From Leptoclinus maculatus (Eukaryota > Chordata > Actinopteri > Perciformes > Stichaeidae): DNA of 64,000 nucleotides. The notes under the pieces were generated by a model. It was not told the origin of the DNA, searched no databases, and saw nothing but the letters and a program-made list of their open reading frames with translations. The translations under genes were made by a program, and so were the position numbers. The stretch covers positions 21,262,943-21,326,942 of the forward strand of contig JAVDOI010000004.1 in assembly GCA_032191485.1 (NCBI GenBank), given 5' to 3'. Below are positions 35,501 through 49,051 of the stretch, one piece after another (the stretch's first letter is position 1; the number at the start of each line of letters is the position of its first letter).

Positions 35501-38500
35501 CTGAGGGTTTAACACGTTTTATTGATGAAACATTGGTCAAAATACAATAAAATAATTGTGTTTGGTTTCAGATCTTTAGAAAATACTTGACTGGCTTTAG
35601 AAGAAATATCCAAACTCATGGATAGAATTCATCAGTTCTAGTTTAGTCTTCTTGACGTTATGTTTCCTGAATGAGAGGCTGTAGTTTAGTTTATGTAGAC
35701 ATCATGTTTGGATCTTAAAACCATTATATTAAATATTATTATAAATATATTATATATATATAAATATTATTAATAATGGTAAATAAATCAATTGAATAAT
35801 ATATATATATGTATAGTATTTATGTTTCCTAGCTTTTTATTACTTTTCAATATCATAAACAATATTACTTTTTTACATTTTCTATTAGGATTGTATTCTT
35901 CTTATAGACATTTTTTACTATTATATATATTTTTACACTTGTTTTTTGTCTTGTTTTGTAATTTACTTTTTTAAATTTAGTTTAATTTATTTACTATAAT
36001 TATTTTGCTTTTATATTTTGCTTAATTATTTTATTTTTACTCCAGTTTTTAATCTTTTGTTGTAATTTAATTTTCTCTATTTTAGACATTTTTACTATAA
36101 ATATTTTACTCGTGTTGCTGTTCTATTTAAGTGTCAGTATTACTTCTTATACACGTATTACTATATTGTTCATATACGTTTGTATTTTTACTCTATTCAT
36201 TATTTTTTTCTTATTCTTCTGTTGTAATCTTTGATAAAACTCTGACACAAGAATCTCTTCAGTCTTATCAGGTAATTACTGCAGCGCTTTAGGGAAGAAG
36301 CTCCCGATGAAATCTGTTCGTCCTCTCAGTGACCTGAACCTCCTGCAGGAGGGGAGATGGAGAGCCGGGTGGAGGCGGTCATTGGGGGTCTGGATGCTCG
36401 TTAGAAGCTGCGTGAGGAGCTTTGTGTCTCCACACCAGAGTGTGACGACATTTACGTGCATCAAACATTCAGGTTTTTTGCACTTATTCCGAAAAAGACA
36501 CTATTCCTACTAATCTGTTTACATGGTTAATGAAACTGAATATTCCACTAATATTCCTGTTTACATGCAGCCGTTTCTATTTAGATTAACGTAAAACAAC
36601 CTCATGTCTCGTCCTCATCACCAGTGAACCTCACGGTGACGTCGTTCTCTTCTGTGTTTGATGGGTCGACGTCCTAACACGTCGTTTATCACGTCAGAAT
36701 ATGTCAAAGTGAACATCAGGAGCTAACAGATGTTTTTATCACATCTAAATACGTCAAAGTGAACATCAGGAGCTAACAGATGTTTTTATCTCGTCTAAAT
36801 ACGTCAAAGTGAACATCGGGAGCTAACAGATGTTTTTATCACGTCTAAATATGTCAAAGTGAACATCGGGAGCTAACGGATGTTTTTATCTCGTCTAAAT
36901 ATCTCAAAGTGAACATCTGGAGCTAACGGATGTTTTTATCACGTTTAAATATGTCAAAGTGAACATCAGGAGCTAACATTACATTACAGTCATTTAGCAG
37001 ACGCTTTCATCCAAAGCGACTTACAATAAGTGTATTCAACATAGGTTTTCAAGAGAATTACTAGTCACCAGAAGTCATAAGTGCATCTCCTTTTTAAACA
37101 AGCATCTAAGAGCATAAACCAGAGCAAACGTACAGAAACAAACAAATACAATTAGTGCAACAAACTAATATGAATACAATAAGTGCTGAGTGGAAGGCTC
37201 AGGGTAGTACTTCTTGAAGAGGTGAGTTTTCAGCCTGATGAAAGATGGGCAGCGACTCTGCTGTCCTGACGTCCGTGGGGAGTTCATTCCACCATTGTGG
37301 GGCCAGGACAGAGAACAGCCGTGACCGGGTCGATCGGGTGCAGGGACCTCTGAGCGACGGGGCAACCAATCGCCCTGAGGCAGCAGAGCGAAGTGGTCGG
37401 GCGGGGGTGTAGGGCTTGACCAGGGCTTGGAGATAGGAAGGAGCTGTTCCTTTCACTGCCCTGTAGGCTAGCACCAGAGTCTTAGACTGGATGCAAGCTC
37501 TTACAGGTAGCCAGTGTAGAGAACAGAGAAGGGAAGTTGTGTGGGAGAACTTGGGGCGATTGAACACCAGGCGAGCTGCAGCTTTCTGGACAAGCTCCAG
37601 AGGTCTGATGGCCGACGCCGGGGCTCCGGCAAGTAGAGAGTTGCAGTAGTTCAGGCGGGAGATGACAAGAGCCTGGATCAGCACCTGCGCCGTCTCGTCA
37701 GTGAGGAAGGGGCGAATCCTCCTGATGTTGTAGAGCAGGAATCTGCAGGAGCGTGTAACCGATGCAATGTTTGCTGAGAATGACAGTTGGTCATCCAGGG
37801 TCACACCCAGGTTCCTCGCAGTCCAAGTTGGCGTCACCGCGGTATCGTCAATGGGGATGGACAGGTCTCGGTGCGGGCAACCCTTCCCCGGGAGGACCAG
37901 TAGCTCGGTTTATCTACTTTATAAGGTAACAATCAATTTGTACCGTGTTCGCCTGGTAGACCAGCGGTCGAATAAAAGTTCTTACACTCCATTTCTCTCG
38001 TCTTTCTGAGCTTCGCTTAAACTTCCGGGTCATGTGATCATGTGGTCATGTGTTCATGTTACAATAACAAAAAACAGTTTGTCATCAGTAAAATGAACGC
38101 AAAACAGTTTCACACAAAAAGTAACCCAAAGTTACAGAAAACAAGATAAATAAGCTACTTGATAATCACGTAAGGCAACCTCCGGTGTTGTCATGGCCTC
38201 ATGTATACATACGTTTTGTTTTCTTGCCGTGCTTGTGTCGTGGCTCTCGGGATGTCGAGTTAAATCAGTCCGATGAGAGAGAGGACGAACGCCCACCAGT
38301 GTATTTTAATTATGGAAAGCTAATGTCATTTTACGGGACAGTTATTTACTGAGATTTAACGATAATTTATTGCCGCACCTGCTGCCGGAATATTACCTTT
38401 TTTAGTTTTTTAAACTTTTTTTAGTTTTTTTACAGCGAATTTACGGTACATAATTTTCATACATTTTAATATAATTTTCTCTCTAGACTTCCGTTGACAT

Positions 38501-40533
38501 CTATACATTTCAATTGAAAGTGCAAATCAACTTGCAGAGACTTGAACTTGTTTGGGGAAGTTAAATCATCAGTAAAATAACTAATTCATTTAAATCTCCG
38601 TCAGCGTGAGATGTGAGCCCACGAGGACACGATTGAACCAAAAGAGTTCAGACTCACAAAAACAAAAGCATGTCACGATAACGTCTTTGTAAACCACAAA
38701 TAACTAAAGGAAAAAGGTGATGTGATGATCGCTGTTGACCGCGGTCGCACACTCACAGCCACGATGCACAATTGACGTGACATTTTGTCCAGACATTCAT
38801 GATCCCCAGAGGATGAAACATTCTGACTTTGGTGATCCGCTGAGTTTTTCTCTAGTGTCTCCAGCAAGTTCAAATCTTAAAAAAATGTAAATTCTTAAGC
38901 AGTTATCTAACACCTACTTGATGGATTGGTACCAAATTCAGTTCGTGGTTCCCAGATGATGCATCCTGTTGACTTTTCAAGGTGGATCCTTGTTTGCATG
39001 ATCCTGTTTAAATCTAAAACATTAATTCTGTTTTAGCAGAAATATAAAACTTCTGTCTTTGCTTCATAACTATCAAAATACATTTACAAATAAAAATGAG
39101 CATATCTCAAAAACCAATAAATGTGCACAGATCAAATAACTTATGGAGTGTTTGTGTTTCTTCTTTTATAAACCCTTTATTTAGTGTAATGTTTGTTTAA
39201 AAAAAGGTTCAATTTATTTACACAATTTCAAAAATTGTTATCAATTACTATGTTTTACTTACACAACATTTAATCTTCCATATTTTAGGGATATGAAGCA
39301 TTTGAAGATACGTGGAGAGATTTCTGTTAAATAAAATCCCTGAGAGGCTCCAGAGGTCTGTGCTCACGTCGGGTTAGTGAACACGTAAAATGAGTAAATG
39401 TGTAAGTAATAATTATAATAATAATAATACTTTATTCATAAACAGAGTTTACAAAGTGTAATAATAACAATAACAGAAAGCTCAGTGAGACGGTCGATAC
39501 GATCAAAATTAACTAAGAAATAAATAAAATAAAATAAATGTAGTAAAATAATTTAGTAAAATCAACAAATACAAATAAAACAGAAAAGCAACGACATCAC
39601 ATAACAACCAGTCTGTAGAAATGTGTTTTAAGAAGTGATTTAAGAGAGATGAGCCTCATTAAGTGAAGACAGAAAGATGTTTCTCAAACCTCATAATCCA
39701 GCTGAGTGTCGTCTGAAGAATCAATCCTCCTGAGGAGCAGGTGAAGCTGCGGACACATTGTTAGTGATGATCAGATGAATTTAAAACCACTTCCATGTCT
39801 TCTGGTTCTGTCTTTTTTAGGAATACCAGATCGACATCATCTTTGCGCAGACGTGGACAGACAGCCGTCTCAGATACAACGGCACCATGAAGAGACTGAC
39901 TCTGAACAGCAACATGGTCGGACTCATCTGGCTGCCGGACACCATCTTCAGGAACTCCAAGAACGCAGATTCCCACTGGATCACGATGCCCAACCAGCTG
40001 CTCCGGATATGGAACGACGGGAAGATACTTTACACTTTAAGGTGAACACACTTCACGCAACACAGAGCTTATGCAGAGTTATTGTTCTGCAACAGAATTT
40101 GAAGTGAGAACATTATAATTCAGTGACTCATTAATGCACGAGTGCTGCTGTTACCTGACTGTTTGCATGAGTTAGAATGCACAGTGTTACTGTAGTTTAT
40201 GTGTTTGTAGTTTATTATATGGGGACAATAGTCATAAACTGCAGGAGGTTTTAAAGGCATGAATATAGAGACGGATTGTAATTAAGTCCTGCCCACAGAA
40301 CGCTCCTAAAACCTGAATAATATCAACATATCATATCGTATCCTTTGATTTAATCTGAAAGTGATTTCTTTAGAATAAAACCTGATTCTGAATATCCAGA
40401 CAGAATATGCTGCATTCATCAATTCAGAATAATAGTGAAATATGAGTGTGCATGTAAACGAGTCAACGATATTGATTACAGAAAAGCAGTAAAACTCTCA
40501 CATTTCAGAAGCTGCAGCCAGAACATTGAGCCT

Positions 40534-40579
<46 letters not shown>

Positions 40580-43500
40580 GTCTGTATATATACTGTATAT
40601 ATGGGCCAATGACATGACATATATAATTTCATTCTATAAAATGTATCCAGTTTAAAAAAAGTACATTCAAATAATATATATTATTTTATGTTTTGGCTTC
40701 AAACCTTGAACATTTCCGAGCAAATGAACAGACTAAGAAAAGGTATTTAAATGATAATAAATTCAAAATAAAATACTATTGCATGCTTTTATTGTTGAAA
40801 CACTTCAAATAAACCACATTTTTGCAAAAAATGTGTTTTTTAAGTTTTAAGGTGTTGAGATAATTTAAAAACGTTTGTGCAGCAGTGTGCATGTTCTCAG
40901 ATGTCAGGGTGAAGTGCAGAGCAGTTAACAGGATGTTTAATGACTCAAATGGTTAATCAACTATCAAAATAGTCTCTTCATAGTTGCATCATTTTCTGTT
41001 AATCAACTTATTGATTAAAGGACATATTTGTTTTAGGTCTATTAGTTTGTACGAGTCATGTTTTTGGTTTGTTTGTATAAAATGCTTAGATACTTTAATT
41101 TGCCATTAACTAACCACAAACACTGTGCCATTAAGAGTACTTTGTTTTAGTTAAGTATGGGACTATCATGGTCTGGAGTTCCTGAACATTCACTTCCAGT
41201 AATACAAAGTGATTTATGGAATATTATGAAGCCTTTTATCTGAAAGCTGTATCTACATTTTCAATAGGATTCTTATAATTACATCCTGAATCTCCATCGT
41301 CTGTGCAGTCTGACCATTTTAAACTCGTCCTTTGGGAATCAACGAGGTTTATCAATCACCCCATCGGTTCATATCATAGCAGCCTTCAGCAGTCGGTGTG
41401 GAAAACTATTGGTGACGCCAACATTCCCCAGAAAGAGTAGTGCAAAGGTAATTAGCTCCCGTCATTACCAGTTGTAAGTGCAAATAGGCTGCTTGAGCTT
41501 TAAGACCAATTTACTAAGGCAGCCACCCTCGTGCCCCAAAGCTCTCTTTGTAATTAGAGCACTCGACATTAATATAAACTGCTCCTTCAGTAATAAGCTT
41601 CTCCAGACTGCCCTCCATCTTCATGGCACTGTCCTTGTATTGAGAGACGTCTCCAGACTAAGATTGTCTGTGTTTTAGTAGCAAATATGAAGAGCTGCAG
41701 TGACGACGTATTTCTGTAGTCCAACAGGAAGTCATCATCACTGGTTTCCTCCACAAACAGCCAGCGGGATTCTTCCATTTTATTCAGAATTGAATACATA
41801 AATCAATCTCTGTGTCAAAGAAACGTTTATGGATCTTCATTTGTATAGAAGTCTATGAGAAAATGACAGCATGATGTTCATTTAGTAAATTATGGTCCAT
41901 TTAGAGTCAAACAGACCATAAAGCAGGGTATGCTTTAGGGAGGGGCTACACAGTGATTGACAGGTCTCTACCAGAGACGTATATGGCGTCTCTACGTCAC
42001 TCCTCCTCAGTCCAGATGTGGTCACTTCCTGTTCACCGATTGTGCAAAAAATCAACATGGCGACGGCTGTAATCCAAGATGATGAATTTAAGGCTTCAAA
42101 ACGTCCACAAACCAACGAGAGACGTCACGATGACGACGTCCTCTTCTTATACACAGTCAATGCTTAGAACTAAACGTTCAAATCTCTTCAGCTTGTGTTA
42201 GATACAGACTTTATTTCAGACATCTGACCAGAAACACATTCAGAAAACACACTGACTTCTAGAAGAGGGAACAGGAAGTGTAAAAAATGCTAACACGTGG
42301 CTATTAAACATGTGGAAGTCAGCTCACTATAACACTTTTTTTTTGTTTTCAATCAATGTTGTGTTGGATTCTTGGAAAGTGTTTGTAGCGTATGAGCGAG
42401 TCGAGTCATTAACTACAACCAGCTGGACTCTTCCTCACTAATCTGTCGCGTGCAAACTTTGAGCAGCAATATCCGCTGATGGGCATCAGAGAAAGACAAT
42501 GAAATGTCATTTGGTAATAATTGTGCATTGGCTTGGCCGCAGTAAACAGAGATGACATTTTGTGATATCCATGCCTCTCCCACGTGCATTGCATTGTCCC
42601 AATTTAATGAGGTTTAAAGATCACAACAGAATCACGCTGCAAAGATGTTCTTCTTCTCCTTGTTCCCCGTCGTATGAGCCCACTCTTGAACATTACGTTT
42701 ATAATTGAATCTACTAATTTACTTTATCTCGTCGAGATAAAAAAAAAAAAAATGTTTTGGATAAATACAACCAAGCATTTAACCACCACGACTTTCAACA
42801 TGCTTTCTTTCATGCTGATTGTTCCTTCTCAGTGAGAAACACAGATTCTGAGTTTATTGAAGCATCAGGCTTATTTCTATCCAGGCTGATGTGTTATTTC
42901 ATCCTGTTTTAAAGAGGTCAGTGAACTCTTAAAGCTTCCCTTTGAGATCAGAAATGTAACTTGCGTTCGATAACTGGTTCATAATTGAAGGTCAATAACG
43001 TATCGGCTGCATAATTACATCTACAGGTTTGTCTTAAGGGACGGCTGGCCTTTAGCTGTATTTATTACAATTAATAATTATACTTGGCTGATTTCTAAGA
43101 AGTTTGTTTATATGTCATAATCACTTTATAAGGGCAGCTGTGTTACTCGACTTGGTGAGATGCCACAAAAAAGACTAAGAAAAAGAAGAACTTCTTTAGT
43201 ATTGAAACCAGAGACAGTTAAGGAAGGAAACCAGCTGAGAGTCGGTTTCCTGATTCTGTGTCTTTCCTTTAGGAGAATAGCAGCAGGTCCGGATTCTATT
43301 AACTTCAATGGGAGAAGTGAACATACTGTAGATTATGTGGATTTATTTTGCTCCATAGTCACCAATGTAAACATTGGACCCATTTGTCACAAGCCATATG
43401 CTCCAGACTCACCCTAACGGTGCCCACATGGCTTCGTGTCTGTACTACTGGTGAACACCGTGTCAATGGACTGAACGTTTTTTAACTCTGATTATCCTAC

Positions 43501-46500
43501 CGAGCTCAAAAACCTGATTGTGTTTTGAAGAATCTGAAAAAAGGGTAAAACGTCAAGTTGTTGATTTAATATTTTCTGTCTGGTTCTAAAAAACTAGACT
43601 TTTAGTTATAAAAAAAATTTTTTGTTTAAAGTTTCCTTTTAACATTTGTTGACTACAAATGTCCTTGAGCACTTTGTAGAGAGTCGAGCTGTAAACCTCT
43701 GCCCCTGTAGGACTTGTGCTGTAGCTTGGTGATTAACTGTAGAGACGTCCCAGAGTCTAAGTGATTATGGTCCTTCAGTCTCAACACTGTACGTTGATGA
43801 ACTGCTGTTCCACTCGAGGCTGAGAGATTGTTTTTCAATTAAAATTACACTAATGCATTCATTCGCACATTCTTGTCCCATTTATTTTTTTAAATGATAT
43901 ACAACAAATTACTTTAAATTGAAAGTCTAAGCCGGAACAATGTGTTAATGTGATTTTGGTTTCACATTAAATGTTTTACTACAGTACTAAAAGAGCTGAT
44001 TCTATTGTTTTCTTTTCAGACTGACAATAAACGCAGAATGCCAGCTTCAGCTGCACAACTTTCCGATGGACGAACACTCCTGTCCGCTCATCTTCTCCAG
44101 CTGTAAGTACCCAGAAGTACCTAAAAACTTTGTTTTGGACTGCCATATTTTATCTGTTTCAGGTGATTGTATTGTTATGTTATTGCTCTCTGAATATGAA
44201 CTGATGTTAGTGTCCATCACTGCTGTCACACCTGGCTGAGCGGCCTCTGTGAGAACAGTCGCCCCTGGAGTGGCCTCTTACAAGCAAATGCGCTTTTAGA
44301 AGTGTTTGTCTAAAACATTTTTGTTTTGTAGTTGTAACTGTAGTGGTGGAGGACATTCATGGCCAAGGGACTGAAGGACAATTCAAAAACATTTACGTTT
44401 CACGCCGCAGCTCCTCAGAGCTGTGACGGCTTACGAGCTACGAGATTAAAATACGCCAGCAGGGAAAATAAGCCCCCCCCCCCTCCCGGTCTGAAATCTG
44501 ATTGGCCGCTTGATGCCCCCCTTCTAGAGTCAGAAGGTGATAGTATATTATTAGTATCACGGATGGATTACTAAACGGGTTGACGAGTACAGTCACAGAC
44601 TTCTCACAAGAGACACAAATCAACCATAAAAAAACACAAAAGTTGACCACAAAAGAGGTGGAAGTGACTACAAATGGATGCAAAAGGACCACAAAGAGTC
44701 AGTCTGAGTGTCTTGCTCATATGTAAGAGGGATGGGGGGGGGGGGGGGGACTTTTACATGTCTGTGTCCAGGGGGCCCATTTTCTTATAATATACTAATT
44801 ATATAATAAAATAAGCTGCTTATGGCTCCAGGATTTGGAATTACAAAGAGATTACTTTTCTTCCCCGTCACATAATACCTCCTGTATCATGATTACTGCT
44901 CGTGTGTCATACACCTGCACCAGAGTGTATTCATTCGCCGGCCATCGTAAGGACGCCATCGTAAGGACGCCATGTTGCGTCCTCAGCCCCTCACTGCTCT
45001 CTTGGTAGCCATGGCAACATTTGATCAATCGGACTCAGGCAGTGGGCGGCTACAGAAGTAAAGATAAGTACAGTACAGTTTGAGTGCACTGAAGTATTCA
45101 ACTGCATTAGGACCAACAGCATTAGACGGCCTCCACATTACAAAAGTACTATTATACATTATAAAAAACATCTGTATCAGATGCAGTACTGTGTGTACGT
45201 TATATCGCTTCATAGCAGCTCAGTGTGGGATGTGAATCTGTTGTGGCCACGTTTGTGGACATCCTGCTGGGACCCATTAAACCCAATTCCTTACCTAAAG
45301 ATGTCACCAGGCGTTACACTGGTTTCAGATTTGCTTATCTCTAAAGCCCATCATGCAAGCCCAGATATTGAAATAATCAACTGAGTAAATGCAAATATCA
45401 CGCAGCTCTACCAAGGATTTTAGCGTCTTTTTTTACGGTCTCCCCACTTTCATTAACTTCGTCTCCAGGCGGCTGATCTTTAGCAAACATGCTCCGATAA
45501 AGCAGACTGTCTGCTGCTTGTTTAGTTTAGTTTATTAACTGGATCCCCGTTAGCTGTCGCCTTAGCGGCCGCTAATCTTCCTGGGATCCACAGAAAGGAC
45601 AAAAAGTAATACATACAAAACGTGCAAAACATGACGTGAAACAAACAGTTAAAAATAGTACAATCAGAATAATAATAAAAAATACAAATAGTACAGTCAG
45701 ATGCTTGTTGAAGCACCAAATGGCAGACAGACACAGCAGCAGCAGTCTGGTGAACACAGCGAAGCATTTTTTAACTCAAAGCCAAAGAGTTTTCCTTCAA
45801 GAGGTGGTGAAGACCAAGTTAGTATTAGATTGATATTCTCCAGACAGAAAGTACCCAAAGTAGGTCCTGGTGTGATGTGAAGAGTGTAAACTTCAAATTG
45901 TATCTATCTAAAACACTTTTATTCTGAAAGGTACTACGTCTTCCTGTTAGGATAAAGTGTATTAAGTCTTATGAATATTGTAAATAGTAAATGCATCATG
46001 AATTGTGTCTTGAGCCCATTAATAATGTTTTATGCAAATGTCGTACATAGTACTGCCAATCTGGTGTTGCCATTCATAAAGTTGACTATTTCCAACAGAA
46101 AGCTTTTATTTTCTTAGTATTTCTGAATATGTAATGGCATCATTGATAGCAAATTAGAGAGAACTGTGGCCAATCAAGCATGTTTGAACAATTTGTAGTT
46201 TGGGCAACATCTTCCCTCACAGTTAATGTTAATTGAAGCCTATTACATCAGACTGCTATCAGACAAGATGATAATTCTGTTAGCTTTTCCTTCTTAAAAC
46301 GATTATCCGTCCGTTAAAGACGGGAAAGATCCGGCCTAGTGCGACACCACGGACAGAAATGGAATCATTAACCCATCGTTAACCTTGCGTGATCGATTGT
46401 AAAAACACTCCCAGGCTCCGTGCGCATCATGTGAAGGTCAGGCCCAAACATCAAGATGGATTATCGAAGCAAAAGATTCCATTTAATCTGCTTTTCTTTC

Positions 46501-48982
46501 TGCCTCTGTCGTTGTCCCAGACTGTCTTTTTCATAAGCCAGCCTCCTGCAGGAGACAAATGTTGCTCTGGGTGGCCCGAGGTCCGTCTGCACAGGACATC
46601 CATCATCAGGATGTGAGCCACGTAAGCGCCATGGGTCACACTCACACATGTGCTCTGTGTAATTACAGATGGATACCCACGAGATGAGATGATTTACAAG
46701 TGGAGGAAGAACTCTGTGGAGGCGACGGACCAGAAGTCCTGGCGTCTCTACCAGTTTGAGTTCATGGGCCTGAGAAACACCACAGACATAATAAAGACGA
46801 CAGCAGGTAGGTTTTATTCAAAGAGGTCGCAGAAGTCATTGACTTCACTCAGTTACCGTGTTTGTTTTCTAAATTTTTTAAATTAAAGTGTAACTTGGAG
46901 TGTAGAAAAAAACACTTATTGTCAGTCTGAAGTTATTACATATGGTGAGAAATAGAAGAGGTTTTCCTGCCTGAACTCTACTACTTATAATAATGGTAAT
47001 AAGTTAAATATTAATAAACAAGCTGTCCTATCATCGCTTATATAATGTCATCGCCTTGTTTACACTGAGCTTGCAAAAACATTAGAAAGTACAAGTCTTA
47101 AAAATAATAATCTATTTCTTCTTTTCTCCTTCTACTGCATTCAATCTGTTTTTAAACCCTTTACATTTGCATAACAACTATATCACGTTTAAGGGAGCTG
47201 CTGATAAATGTCCTCTTCCACGTTCATACATATAATATATCAGATGATCTCTGATATCATTTAACTAAACCCCAGAGTTTTGGCTGACATGTCTCTACCG
47301 TGGAAATTCCAAAAGTGCCTCTAGAATATAAAACAAAGTATAAACATGGCTCATTTTTGTCGGTTCGTTTTCTGTAACCGGTGTAGCATCACGGTCACAA
47401 CCAACTGCAATCTCCAATGATTGGAAATAAAACTGCAGTTCCACAAATGTCCACTTGAGGCTGCGGCAGCAAGTCAATCCCCATAGACCTCAATGTTAAA
47501 ATGAACAACTTTATAGCAGAAATAAACATGTTTACAGCCTGGTACAAAAACGTTTTTTGGTCTCTAAAGCTAACATCCCCGTTTATGACAACTGTACGGA
47601 GGTGAATGTTTATATAACTCTGTTACCTTTCAATTTGCTAACTGCTAATTCTGATAGCTAATGCTAATCCCTAGGATGCTAACTATTGTTATGATAATGG
47701 AAAGGTAAAAGTTCTGTAAAGTGTCTGTTGTGAACAAATACAGTATAAACTCTTATAAAGATTTGTTATTTTGAGTTTATATGTGTATGCTAGTGATTAG
47801 CATTAGTGCTATTTATTAGCATTAGCTATTCAAAGGTTAATTTAAAAGGGTAATGGCTACTCTTTAGCTACTATGTCTCTCTCCAGCGCAGATGTTATTG
47901 TACAACAATGTGTTTACTTCTTCTGTTCTCATTATACATGCAGGACCTTCAAAGATGTCAGCCGTGACACAAAGTAGTTATTTAGCTTGTTTTTGTTTTT
48001 TATTCAGTATAATTTCTGTATTAATAACTTGGAGGTTGTTTTTTACACACACAGGGGACTACGTGTTGATGACAGTGTACTTTGACCTGAGCAGAAGGAT
48101 GGGCTACTTCACCATCCAGACTTACATCCCCTGCATCCTCACCGTGGTCCTCTCCTGGGTGTCCTTCTGGATCAAAAAGGACGCCACGCCAGCCCGAACG
48201 GCTTTAGGTACTCTGGTCTCACTGCACTTCAATAAGTGTGTCCACACCAGGACTCACTGCAGGTTTATGTCTGCAACACATCAGCTGTTAGAGATAAGAG
48301 GAACTCGAGATGCAGACACCATGTCAAGGTCTTTTCTTTGGAGGCATTTTTATCATGTTTTTCTTTGAATATTCTCTGTTTTACTATTTATCTATACTGC
48401 ATAGATATTTGTTATCTTGAGTCACTCCATCTGCTTCTCCTGTTTTGTTATGCTTCCTCTCTTTTGTGCATGCTCTCTGCTTGTTGTTGTGCAGTCCTGT
48501 GGAACGCTTTGGTGAAGGTAATTGACTTCATCCATTTTATTTTATTTATTTTCTCCGTTAACATTTTATCAATGTTTTTCATGTTTGAGTGAGGTGGTGT
48601 TCGCCCAGGCCTTTAATTAAAGAATTACGTACAGCTATTTCAAACTTTTAGATAGACTTTACAGAAATGTAAGTCTCAGTTATACTTTTCCAAAAGGACT
48701 GACGCACTGACGTGAGCCGACGTTGGAATCGTGACGAGGAAACATTTGGATTCTTTTATACTTTGTGCAAGTTTCTCCTCGTGGTAAACCAACATTCTCA
48801 AAGCTCCTCAAAGTTCTCCATGACGTCTGCGTATTTATAAAATGTTGAGTGTGCACGGACAGACAAAAACCTGCTACACACAGTCTGATGGTGCGCCACC
48901 CTCGCAGATACTTCAAGCATAAATCAGGCTGTAAAGGGCAAATTACTGAGCTGTCATTGCAAATGTTCTTAGAACTTAACAA

Positions 48983-49051
<69 letters not shown>

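Larger units (their letters stand above)
25791..39820 (+). other. gabrg3 intron 3 (14 kb)
   Basis: Contents: (CTCTC)n pyrimidine tract 26400-26635; unique-looking sequence 27000-27700; (AGTAACACWC)n minisatellite 28557-29867; repeat-bearing GC-rich block 30476-30990; 34-bp minisatellite 31063-31300; ~470-bp repeat copy F 32519-32895; (CA)n near 33812-33833; hAT-like fragments 33870-34135 and 36440-36977; Rex1-like LINE tail 35880-36470 (- strand); L2 LINE fragment 36978-37905 (- strand). I recognise nothing in 25800-26395, 27700-28550, 31310-32515, 32900-33860, 34140-35880 or 37910-39820 beyond low-complexity AT-rich sequence. Confidence 0.8.
40042..44019 (+). other. gabrg3 intron 4 (4.0 kb)
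   Basis: Contents: a terminal fragment of the hAT-like family (40424-40466, with TGCATGTAAACGAGTCA); (TA)n at 40538-40575; unique-looking sequence 41260-41700; ~470-bp repeat copy G 41836-42170; unique-looking sequence 42440-42610. Nothing else is recognised; small open frames such as 43160-43417 have no identifiable domain. Confidence 0.78.
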
